From Oleispirillum sp965228165 (GTDB taxonomy: Bacteria; Pseudomonadota; Alphaproteobacteria; Rhodospirillales; Rhodospirillaceae): DNA of 64,000 nt. The DNA lies in contig CBDDHB010000002.1 of NCBI GenBank assembly GCA_965228165.1, forward strand, positions 186,001 through 250,000, in the 5' to 3' direction. This document shows positions 27,139 through 35,416 of this stretch, in pieces. The notes below the pieces were generated by a model. That model searched no databases. It was not told the DNA's origin and was given only the letters and a program-made list of their open reading frames with translations. Numbering within the stretch: position 1 is the first letter of the stretch; every line of letters begins with the position of its first letter. Both the position numbers and the translations under genes were made by a program.

Positions 27139-30100
27139 CGGGTTCTCCCTGGGCGGTGATGCGTCGGAACGCGGAAAAGGATGCAGTAGATCACCGGGAC
27201 GACGATCAGGGTCAGCACGGTGGCGAAGGACAGGCCGCCCATGATGGTGACCGCCATGGGGGCGAAGAAGGCGTCCTGGAGCAGCGGGGCCATGCCGAGA
27301 ATCGTCGTCAGCGCGGCCATGGAAACCGGCCGGACGCGACTGACCGCCGCGTCGAGGACGGCGTCGCGGGGCGGTTTGTCCGCGGCGAGGCCGACGTCGA
27401 TCTCGTCCAGCAGGACGATCTCGTTCTTGATCAGCATGCCCGACAGGCTCAGGAATCCCAGCATCGCCATGAAGCCGAAGGGCTTGTCCGCCAGCAGCAT
27501 GCCGGCGGCGACGCCGATGATCGCCAGGGGCAGGCACAGGAAGACGATCAGGGAATGGCGCAGGCTGTCGAACAGCAGCATCGACACGATGAACATTCCG
27601 GCGAAGGCGAGGGGGACGTTGGTCATCAGCTTGGCGTTCGCTTCGACCTGTTCCTTGTGTTCGCCGCCCCATTCCAGGGTGTGGCCGGGGGGCAGGGGGA
27701 TGGCCTCGACCGGTTCGCGCAGTTGCCGGAACAGGCCGTCGGTGGTTCCGTCCCGTTGCTTGCAGATCACGCTCAATACGCGTTCCCGGTCGATGCGCCG
27801 GACGACCGGGGTTTCCCAGGCGATCGCGTGGCCGTCGATCGCCTGTTCGAGGGTAAGCCACAGATTTCGTCCTGCGCTCCAGACCAGGATGTCGTCGAGG
27901 TCCTCCAGCCCGTCGCGTTGCGCGCGGGGAGGGCGCAGGACGATCGGCAGCAGATCGTCGCCGACGCGGAAGTGTCCGACGGTGCGCCCCGGAAAGGTGG
28001 TTTCCAGGGACTGGGACACGTCGGCGCGGGTCAGGCCGGCGTCGCGGGCTTTTACTTCGGCGAAGCGCAGGGTCTGTATCTTGACCGGTTCTCCCCAGTC
28101 GGAGCGCAGACTCCGGACGTTGGGGTTTCGCCGCATCTCCGTCTTCACCCGTTCCGCCAGGTCGCGCAGAACCTCGGGGTCCGGGCCGCGCAGGCGGGCG
28201 ACGACGGAACCGCCGCCGGGCCCGAGCTTGAAGGCGTCGGCGCTGGTGACCGCCCGACCGCCGATTCCCTGCGGCAGGCTCGTCAACGCCGCGCGGATTT
28301 CCGGAATGCGCTGGAAATCGTCGAGGTTGACCAGCAACTGGCCGTAGGCCTCGTCGATCATCTCCGGCTCGTAGGTCAGAAGGAACCGCAAGGGGCCGCC
28401 GCCGACGAAGCTGGCCACTCCGGTGACGCCGGGCAGGGTGCGCGCGTGCGCCGCCAGGGCCTCGACTTCGGCCTCGGTCGCCTCGATGCGGCTTCCTTCC
28501 GGCAGGCGGACGTCCAGGGTGATCTGGGGGCGGTTCATATCGGGCATGAAGTCCTGGCGAACCGCGCCGAATCCCCAAAGGGAGGCTCCCAGCAGCAGCA
28601 GGACGCAGCCCAGCGTCGCGGCTCGGCGGTCGATGCAGGCCGCCACGAAGGCGCGATGCAGGCGGTGGAAACGTCCTGCGTAGGGGCTTCGGCTTTTCCT
28701 TGCGACGTGGGAGGAAACAGGACGCAGAGGTACGGGGTGACGGCCAGAACCCAGCTTAGCCCCAGGGAGATCAGAATCACCTGGAACAGGCTTTTCAGCC
28801 ATTCGCCGGTCATGTCCCGCGACAGCGAAATCGCGGCGAAGGCCAGGATGGCGATGGCGGTCGCCGCCAGGAGCGGCCACTGGGTTTCCCGCACCGTCCG
28901 TTCCGCCGCTTCCGCCGGAGGGAGGCCCTGCCGGACCTTGACCGTCACGCCTTCGGTCACCACGATGGCGTTGTCCACCAGCATTCCCAGGGCGATGATC
29001 AGCGCGCCCAGGGAAATGCGTTGCAGCAGAATGTCCATGGCCAGCATGCAGATGAAGGTGGCCAGGATGGTCAGGACCAGAACCAGCCCCATGATCAGCC
29101 CCTGGCGAAGCCCCATGAAGACGACCAGCACCAGCGCCACGATCCCCACCGACGAGACGAGGTTGAGCGTGAACGCGTGGGTGGCGGTCTTGACGGTTTC
29201 GCCCTGGTGGGTGATGGCGTGAAGGGTCATGCCGACCGGCAGTCTTTCCCGCAGGGTCAGAAGGCGCGCAGCGATGTCGTCGCCCATGGCGATGACGTTT
29301 CCGCCCTCGGTGGTGGAGATGCCGATTCCGACGGCGGGAAGGCCGTTCCAGCGCATGATCTGCTCGCGCGGTTCCAGAATGCCGCGGTCGATCCGGGCGA
29401 TGTCGCCGATGCGGATCGTCGCGCCGTCCGGACCGGCGGCGAGAAGGTGATCGGCGATTCCGTCCACTCCTGCGAAATCCCCGCCCAGGCGAAGGCGGAC
29501 GCTTTCCGGGCCGACGTCGGCCCGGCCGCCTTCGGCGACGAGATTGTGGCGTTCGATCGCGGCGAAGATCGCGGAGGGAGGAATGCCGAGGCGGGAGAGT
29601 TTGTTGCGGTCGATATCGACCAGAACCGCTTCGGTGGGCAATCCCCAGAAGTCGATGCGTCCGACGTCCCGGCAGCGCAGCAGTTCCCGCCTCAGGTCCT
29701 CGGCGGTTTCCTTCAGTTCCCTCAGGCCGTAGCCGTCGCCGGTCAGGGCATAGAACACGCCGTAGACGTCGCCGAAGTCGTCGTTGACGGCGGGGGCTCC
29801 GCTTCCCGGAGGCAGCGCGGCGGAAGCCGCGCCGACCTTGTTCCGCAATTCGTTCCACACCTGGGGCAGGGTGTCCTTGTCGTAGGTTTCCTTGATTTCC
29901 GCGATGACGATGGACAGTCCGGCGCGCGAGATGGAGCGGACCTCTTTCAACTGTTTGAGGGATTGCACGGCGGTTTCGATGGGCTCGGTGATTTCCGCTT
30001 CCACCTGCTCCGCGCTGGCGCCGGGATAGCGCGTGGTGATCAGCGCCTCCTTGATGGTGAATTCCGGGTCTTCCAGTCGGCCGAGCTTGCCATAGGAGAG

Positions 30101-30178
30101 GCTTCCCCCGACGGCGATCGCGACGACGAGGGCCAGCATGACGCCCCCGTGCCGCAGTGCGTAACCGGCGAGCGTCAT
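27135..30178 (-). pseudogene. RND efflux pump inner-membrane subunit (AcrB/HAE1 type), frameshifted
   Basis: Rebuilt, this is about 1014 aa with 12 membrane helices: the first at MLALVVAIAVGGSLSYG, two large periplasmic porter loops (EALITTRYPGASAEQVEAE ...; LRFAEVKARDAGLTRADV ...), and two six-helix blocks. The proton-relay region LGMLVDNAIVVTEGV (helix 4) is intact. The frame breaks after helix 6: CVLFPPTSQGKAEAP is followed by the wrong frame at a G4 run on + (28683-28686), and one more base restores PYAGRFHRLHRAFV. The 5' ATG overlaps the adaptor stop and the 3' stop overlaps the methyltransferase start. If the lesion is real, the pump ends after about 500 residues and is dead. Confidence 0.85.
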
Positions 30179-31369
30179 CCGTCCAATCCGTTCCTGTCGG
30201 GGGCCATGGGGCGGACCCGTTCGTCCTCCCGCAGGACGTGGAGGCCGGCGGTGGCGACGAGGTCTCCCGGGGAGGGGCCGTTCCTTACGTCCATGGCGTC
30301 TCCCACGATCGCCACGGGAACGACGCTTTTGCGCCTGGGGAGTCCTCCTTCGGCGGGGATCACCCAGACGAAGGCGCCGTCCCGGGGGGGCGTGCAGCAC
30401 CGCCCTTGCCGGAACCCGCGAGAGGGCGGCGTCGGCCCGGTCCCGCGCGGCGGAGCCGCCCGGCCGCGTGCGGACCGTGGCGGTCATGCCGGGAAAGACG
30501 GTCAGGCCGGGTGGGGGGCGCAGCTTCACCGTGACCTCGTAGGTTTGCGCGATCGGGTCCGCCTCGGCGGCGTTTTCGCCGATTTCCGCCGCCAGCCATC
30601 CGTCGGCGCGGGTGTCCGCGTCGAAATGCACCTCGGGCCTTTCCAGGCCCGCGATCCCTCCCAGGGCGATCAGCCGTTCCGGCACATGGATGACGATTTC
30701 CAGCGATTCGACATCGCGCATCGAAAGAACGGTCCGACCGGCCTGAACGTGTTCGTGCGGTTCGGCGCGGCGCTTGACGATCAATCCGTCGAAAGGCGCT
30801 CGCAGGACCGTGTCTTCCAGGGCCTTCGCGCTCTGGCGTTCCTCCGCCGTGGCGACGTCGCGTTCTTTCCTGGCTTCGTCGAAGCGGGCGGTCGAGACGA
30901 TGCCCCGCGCGTGCAGGGAACGGGTCCGCTCCAAGGTTCTCGACGCATGCTCCAGGCGGGCCCGGGCCTTGTCCAGGGCCAGACGGAAGTCCCGCTGGTC
31001 GAGTTGCGTCAGGACTTCGCCGCGACGCACGTTCGCTCCTTCCGGCGCGTGCATTCCGTCGATCCGTCCGGCCACGGAAAACGCCAGTTCGACGCGGCGG
31101 ACGCCGCGAACCTTGCCGGGGAACGAACGCAAGGGGGCCGCGTCGGAGGCCTGGACCGTCGCGGTGGGGACCGGGCGAAGCGCTTCGCGCGGCGCCGGTT
31201 CGTCGGCGACCGGCGAGTCCGGAAAAAGCAGCGAGACCCCGGCGATCGATGCGGCAAGAAGCGCCATCGCCCCGCCGATCGTCGGCGCCCGGCGTCTCAA
31301 CCACTCCGGAACCGCCGAGGTTTCCGGTTGTTTCCGGTAAAATGTTAAGCTTCTTAACCAATCGGGCAA
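30175..31369 (-). pseudogene. RND periplasmic adaptor (membrane-fusion protein), frameshifted near 3' end
   Basis: Rebuilt, this is about 397 aa. An N-terminal anchor (about residues 30-50) is followed by the lipoyl half-motif ELAFSVAGRIDGMHAPEG, a helical hairpin (about 115-180), the return half DTVLRAPFDGLIVKRRAEPH, beta-barrel and membrane-proximal domains. The frame breaks at a G7 run on + (30384-30390); six bases would give ARAVLHAPRDGAFVWVIP and lead to the normal end GDLVATAGLHVLRE. I propose a TTG start at 31369 because AAGGAG lies 8 bases upstream inside the marR stop region. Its stop overlaps the RND ATG (ATGA). Confidence 0.8.
31344..31358. promoter_or_regulatory. Candidate MarR-family operator 2
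   Basis: A perfect dyad GTTAAG-CTT-CTTAAC lies just inside the adaptor gene, 11 bases after its proposed start. A near copy lies in front of marR (31873-31887). Confidence 0.5.
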
Positions 31370-31374
31370 AATTT

Positions 31375-31839
31375 TTACTCCTTCAGCCGTTCCTCGAGGA
31401 TGTCGCCGATCGCCTCGAGCAGTACGGAGAGGGTCGCGACCTGCTGCACCGGGAAGGCGTTCAGGCAATGGACCAGACGATCCTTGTCCACGCCGTGAAA
31501 ACGCTCGTGGGCACGGTGACCGCGCCATCCCGCCTCGGTCAGGGAGAGTTGAATCTCCTTGTTGCTGTGGGGAGACGGAGACTTCTCGACGTATCCTTTC
31601 TCCCTCAGCTTTTCGACAAGCTGCGATGCCGCGCTTTTGCTGACGCCGAAGCGGAGGGCCGTCTCGGTCACGGTGGTCAGGGGGTTGTCGCCGATGGCCT
31701 GGATCATGTGCGCTTCGCTGGTCGTGATCGTCGTGGCGTCGTCGATCCGGATCGGCAGGGCTTCCGAGCGGGCGTACAGGTTCGCCACCCGGACCAGCCG
31801 CCGAATCGTGCTTTGGGTCAGTTCGTCGTTTTCCCGCAT
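31375..31839 (-). CDS. MarR-family regulator of the RND operon
   Basis: This 154-aa winged-helix regulator has the DNA-reading helix region TETALRFGVSKSAASQLVEKL followed by the wing EKGYVEKSPSPHSNKEIQLSLT. MarR proteins bind dyads as dimers and release on binding phenolic or other small ligands. It is the first gene of the minus-strand operon, 5 bases before the adaptor start, and a GTAAAG-N3-CTTAAC dyad lies 34-48 bases upstream of its ATG. It therefore probably represses itself and the pump. Confidence 0.9.
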   Translation of the reverse strand: MRENDELTQSTIRRLVRVANLYARSEALPIRIDDATTITTSEAHMIQAIGDNPLTTVTETALRFGVSKSAASQLVEKLREKGYVEKSPSPHSNKEIQLSLTEAGWRGHRAHERFHGVDKDRLVHCLNAFPVQQVATLSVLLEAIGDILEERLKE

Positions 31840-31872
31840 CGAAACCCGCCTTGCTCTTTTTCGAGAAATTTA

Positions 31873-31887
31873 GTAAAGCAACTTAAC
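31873..31887. promoter_or_regulatory. Candidate MarR-family operator 1
   Basis: GTAAAG-CAA-CTTAAC is an imperfect dyad (one mismatch) in the short AT-rich region upstream of marR. It has the same half-site and 3-base spacer as the perfect dyad at 31344-31358. Confidence 0.5.
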
Positions 31888-31979
31888 AATCGAGTCAAGG
31901 AGACGATTTCGCCGGACACGGCGGCGGAAAAAACGGATGAAGACGGCAGGGAACGGGGGCGCGCGGGTTCGGCGCGCGC

Positions 31980-32054
31980 TGGCTCCGGAGGAGGGATTCG
32001 AACCCCCGACCAGCCGGTTAACAGCCGGCTGCTCTACCGCTGAGCTACTCCGGA
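31980..32054 (-). tRNA. tRNA-Asn (anticodon GTT)
   Basis: This 75-base cloverleaf has encoded CCA. The acceptor is TCCGGAG/CTCCGGA, the D arm AGCTCAGCGGTAGAGC, the anticodon loop CTGTTAA with GTT, and the T loop GGTTCGAATCC. Confidence 0.96.
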
Positions 32055-32252
32055 AAAGCGCGGCGCGGGGGAGGCTTCTCTCCCGCGTCCCGACGGGGGA
32101 ACGCCCCCCGACGAGGCCGCGATGTATAAGCGAAGCCCCGGCGGGGGTCAAGGGCCTTTTTTCCGGGGCGGACAGGGCGGCGTTTCCGTTTGTCTGGCGC
32201 CGGGGGCGGGGCTATACAGAAGCGGCATTCTCGTGGATCGGAGGGGGGAAGG

Positions 32253-32912
32253 GTGACGGGCATGGATTTCGAACTGGCGCGCCGCAACATGGTGGACAAT
32301 CAGATTCGCACCAACCGGGTGACGGATCCCCTGGTGATCTCGGCGTTGCGGTCGATTCCGCGCGAGTTGTTCGTGCCCGCGCCGATGAAGGGCGTCGCCT
32401 ACATCGACGACGATATCGAGGTCGAGGCCGGGCGCTTCCTGCTCGAGCCGATGGTTCTGGCGCGGATGCTGCAACTGGCCGGGGTGCGACAGACCGACGT
32501 GGTGCTCGATGTCGGCTGCGCCAGCGGCTATTCGTCGGCGGTTCTGGGCAAGATGGCGACCAGCGTGGTGGCGCTGGAGGAATCCCCGGCGCTGGTGGGG
32601 TGGGCGGCGGAGACGCTTCTTGGCCTGGGGATCAACAACGTCGCCGTGGTCGAGGGCGCGCCCGCGCGCGGGTTGCCCGACCAGGGGCCCTATGACGTGA
32701 TTGTGGTCAACGGCGCGGTGGAATGGATTCCCGAAGCGCTGCGGGAGCAGCTGAACGAAGGCGGGCGCATGGTCGCGGTGGTGCGCGACGGGGGGATCGG
32801 GCGGGTCACCTTGGTCACCCGCCAGGGCGGCGCTTTCGGCCATCGCGTCGCGTTCGAGGCGGGGGTCGCGTCGCTTCCCGGTTTTTCCCGCGAGCCGGCC
32901 TTCGTTTTCTAA
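32253..32912 (+). CDS. Protein-L-isoaspartate O-methyltransferase-like protein
   Basis: This protein of about 219 aa has the Pcm layout: NMVDNQIRTNRVTDPLVISALRSIPRELFVP, then the SAM-binding loop VVLDVGCASGYSSAVLG and VEGAPARGLPDQGPYDVIVVNGAVEWIP. It lacks the active-site serine context usual in classical Pcm and belongs to the alphaproteobacterial group found just upstream of tolC, as here. I use the GTG at 32253 because GGAGG sits 8 bases upstream; the ATG at 32262 matches family starts and is the alternative. A classical pcm is present at 54602-55243. Confidence 0.85.
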   Translation: MTGMDFELARRNMVDNQIRTNRVTDPLVISALRSIPRELFVPAPMKGVAYIDDDIEVEAGRFLLEPMVLARMLQLAGVRQTDVVLDVGCASGYSSAVLGKMATSVVALEESPALVGWAAETLLGLGINNVAVVEGAPARGLPDQGPYDVIVVNGAVEWIPEALREQLNEGGRMVAVVRDGGIGRVTLVTRQGGAFGHRVAFEAGVASLPGFSREPAFVF

Positions 32913-33054
32913 GGGATTGCCGACGCTTGCGACTGGACAAGGGATGCGGGGTGTCCTATCTCTCTGGCGGGAGAGGGTTTCCGGTGCGCGAGGGGTTTTC
33001 GCTTCCGCCCGTGGGAAGGGCGGTTCATTTCGTCGAGAATGGAGTTTCGTGGCG

Positions 33055-34461
33055 ATGATGAGCCATAAGTTGACTGGCGGCGTGGCCCTGGCGGCGTTGC
33101 TGACCGCGTTTTCGTCCGGCGTCGCGCTGGCCGAGCCCCTCAATCAGGCCCTCGCCATGGCCTATGCCTCCAATCCCCAGTTGCTGGAGCAGCGGGCCTA
33201 TCTGCGCTCCGTCGATCAGGGCGTGGCCGAGGCGCTGTCCGGCTGGCGGCCGACCCTGACCTTCTCCGCCGACGGGTCCTCGGTGAAGCGCGGCGATTAC
33301 GAGATTCGCGGCGACAAGCAGCGCGACGTCTGGCGGCAGGACCGCAGCCTCGGCCTGACCCTGACCCAGCCGCTGTTCACCGGCTTTCGCACCGTGAACG
33401 CGGTCGATCAGGCGAAGCATCAGGTCTTCGCCGAGCGGGAGAAGCTGCGTTCGGTGGAGCAGACCGTGCTTCTGGGCGCGGTGACCGCCTATCTGGACGT
33501 TTGGCGCGATCAGGCGGTGGTGGAACTGACCACCAACAACGAACAGGTTCTGCAACGTCAGTTGGAGGCCTCGCGCGATCGTTTCGCGGTGGGCGAGATC
33601 ACCCGCACCGACGTCGCCCAGTCCGAGGCGCGGCTGTCCAAGGCCCGCGCCGACCGGGTTTCGGCGGAAGGCAACCTTCAGGTTTCCCGCGCCGCCTATC
33701 AGCGGGTGATCGGCAAGTTCCCGGAAGACATCAGCCGCGTGCCGCCGGTGGAAGCGTTGCCGTCCGATCTTTCGGCCCTGCTGCGGGATGCGGCCTCCGG
33801 CAATCCCGATCTGAAGGCCGCTGATTTCACCGTGCTCGGCAAGGACGATGCGGTCGGCGTGGTGCGCGGCGAGCTTCTGCCCGACGTCAAGCTGTCGGCC
33901 AGCGCCAGCAAGCTCAACGATCAGTCCTATTCCGACGACGAAATGAAGGTCTATTCGGTGGGCGCGACGATGACCATGCCGCTGTACGAGGCGGGCGGCG
34001 TCTATGCCCGTCTGCGCGCCGCCAAGGACCAACTGGCGCAAAGCCGCAAGGCGCAGGAGCGGGTGCAGCGTCAGGTCGTGGAGACCGCCACCAGTTCCTG
34101 GGAATCCCTGGTTTCGGCGCGCGCCCAGATCGTCGCCTACCGCGAGGAGGTGCGCGCCTCGGAAATCGCCCTGGAAGGGGTTCGCCGCGAGGCGGAGGTG
34201 GGGTCGCGCACGGTTCTTGACGTTCTCGACGCCGAGCAGGAACTGCTGGACGCGCGGGTCAATCTGGTCAAGGCGGAACGCAACGAAGCGCTGGCCTCGT
34301 ATCAGGTGGTCTCGGCGATCGGTCGCCTGACCGCCGCCGACATGGGGCTGGACGCGCCGCTCTACGATCCCGCGATCCATTACGAGGATGCGGCGGGCGC
34401 CTGGTTCGGCACCGGCGTCTATTCCGACGACGGGCGGGAAGGACTCAAATCCGGCAAATGA
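33055..34461 (+). CDS. tolC: TolC-family outer-membrane efflux protein
   Basis: This 468-aa protein has a signal peptide (MMSHKLTGGVALAALLTAFS, cleavage near GVALAEPL) and two TolC repeats with coiled-coil helices. SLGLTLTQPLFTGFRTVNAV and GATMTMPLYEAGGVYARLRA are the paired beta-strand and helix openings, and SRTVLDVLDAEQELLDARVN is the conserved C-terminal motif. It forms the trimeric outer-membrane tunnel used by pumps and type I exporters. The position after the Pcm-like gene and before PopZ and valS suggests this is the general TolC of the organism. Confidence 0.93.
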   Translation: MMSHKLTGGVALAALLTAFSSGVALAEPLNQALAMAYASNPQLLEQRAYLRSVDQGVAEALSGWRPTLTFSADGSSVKRGDYEIRGDKQRDVWRQDRSLGLTLTQPLFTGFRTVNAVDQAKHQVFAEREKLRSVEQTVLLGAVTAYLDVWRDQAVVELTTNNEQVLQRQLEASRDRFAVGEITRTDVAQSEARLSKARADRVSAEGNLQVSRAAYQRVIGKFPEDISRVPPVEALPSDLSALLRDAASGNPDLKAADFTVLGKDDAVGVVRGELLPDVKLSASASKLNDQSYSDDEMKVYSVGATMTMPLYEAGGVYARLRAAKDQLAQSRKAQERVQRQVVETATSSWESLVSARAQIVAYREEVRASEIALEGVRREAEVGSRTVLDVLDAEQELLDARVNLVKAERNEALASYQVVSAIGRLTAADMGLDAPLYDPAIHYEDAAGAWFGTGVYSDDGREGLKSGK

Positions 34462-34592
34462 ACCGGTGGGTTTTGTCCGCGCGTAAAATCCGTTAAGTTT
34501 TTGGACAACCTGTGTTATGGGTGAACGGGTACGGCGTGCGGGCAGGGGGCCCGCGTCGGTCCGTGGTGGTGTGTGTAGAGGCTGGGACGTCC

Positions 34593-35270
34593 ATGAGCGA
34601 GGATAAGGGCCAGCAAGAACCGTCGATGGAGGACATCCTGGCCTCCATTCGCCGGATTTTGTCCGAGGATGACGGAAAAAAGGGCGGGGATATCGCCCCC
34701 GCGGAAGACGCACCGCCGCCGAAGGCCGCGCCGAAACCGGCCAAGGCGCCGCCGCCGCCCGCGCCGGAACCCGCGCCGCCGTCGGCTCCGCCACCGCCGC
34801 CGCCACCTCCTCCTCCGCCACCTCCGCCTCCGCCGGAACCCGAGCCGGAGCCGATCGCCCTGATGCCCGAGGATGTGCTGGACGAGGATGACGACGTTCT
34901 CGACCTCACCGAGATGCTGGAGGACGAGCCGGAGCCCGAACCGGAAGACGAGATTCCCGATCCCGGGCCGGAACCGCGTCCGTTTTTCGAGATGCAGCCC
35001 GAGCCCGAACCTGAGCTGTCGCCCGCCGAAGTTCTGCTGGAGCGCACCACCCAGGACGTTTCCGAACAGGCGTTCGCCAGCCTGGCGAGCGTGCTGGCGC
35101 AGCGCAATCTGGGGATCGGCCAGTTGGGGGTGACTCTGGAGGAACTGGTGCGCGAGCTTCTGCGCCCGATCCTGAAGACTTGGCTGGACGAGAATCTGCC
35201 CGGCATCGTCGAGCGCATCGTCGAGCGCGAGGTCGAACGCATCGTCAATCGCATCGGCCCCATGAAGTAG
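34593..35270 (+). CDS. popZ: PopZ-like polar organizing protein (DUF2497)
   Basis: This 225-aa acidic, mostly disordered protein has the PopZ signature at both ends. The N-terminal helix EPSMEDILASIRRILSEDD binds client proteins, and the C-terminal helices (about residues 150-220; VTLEELVRELLRPILKTWLD, IVERIVEREVERIV) drive self-assembly. The middle contains an uninterrupted run of about 16 prolines (near 34795-34842) and many PE/PEPE repeats. PopZ forms polar condensates that anchor the chromosome origin and cell-cycle factors. Its place before valS is common in the Rhodospirillales. Confidence 0.9.
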   Translation: MSEDKGQQEPSMEDILASIRRILSEDDGKKGGDIAPAEDAPPPKAAPKPAKAPPPPAPEPAPPSAPPPPPPPPPPPPPPPPEPEPEPIALMPEDVLDEDDDVLDLTEMLEDEPEPEPEDEIPDPGPEPRPFFEMQPEPEPELSPAEVLLERTTQDVSEQAFASLASVLAQRNLGIGQLGVTLEELVRELLRPILKTWLDENLPGIVERIVEREVERIVNRIGPMK

Positions 35271-35290
35271 GGATTCGTCGGTTTTTTTGA

Positions 35291-35333
35291 GAGTTGCGGC
35301 GGCGGGCGTCTTGCGCCCGCCGTCAACTTTTTC
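35291..35333 (+). terminator. Terminator after popZ
   Basis: A strong hairpin (AGTTGCGGCGGCGGGCG / CGCCCGCCGTCAACT, small mismatches) with a short TCTTG loop is followed by TTTTTC. Confidence 0.85.
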
Positions 35334-35416
35334 TACACAAGTGGGCCGGTCCCCGCGCGATCCGGCGTTTTCGCGCCGCTCCGGGCGACGCCGTGGTTGA
35401 TGAAAAGGCTATCGAG

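Noticed and set aside
28600..28700. Programmed ribosomal frameshift in the RND pump
   Set aside because: No slippery heptamer with a downstream pseudoknot was seen, and RND pumps are not known to use one. A one-base loss in a short C/G run is simpler.
25914..32054. tRNA-Cys and tRNA-Asn as attachment sites bounding an island
   Set aside because: Both tRNAs flank the RND operon, but no duplicated tRNA 3' end and no integrase were found near either one.
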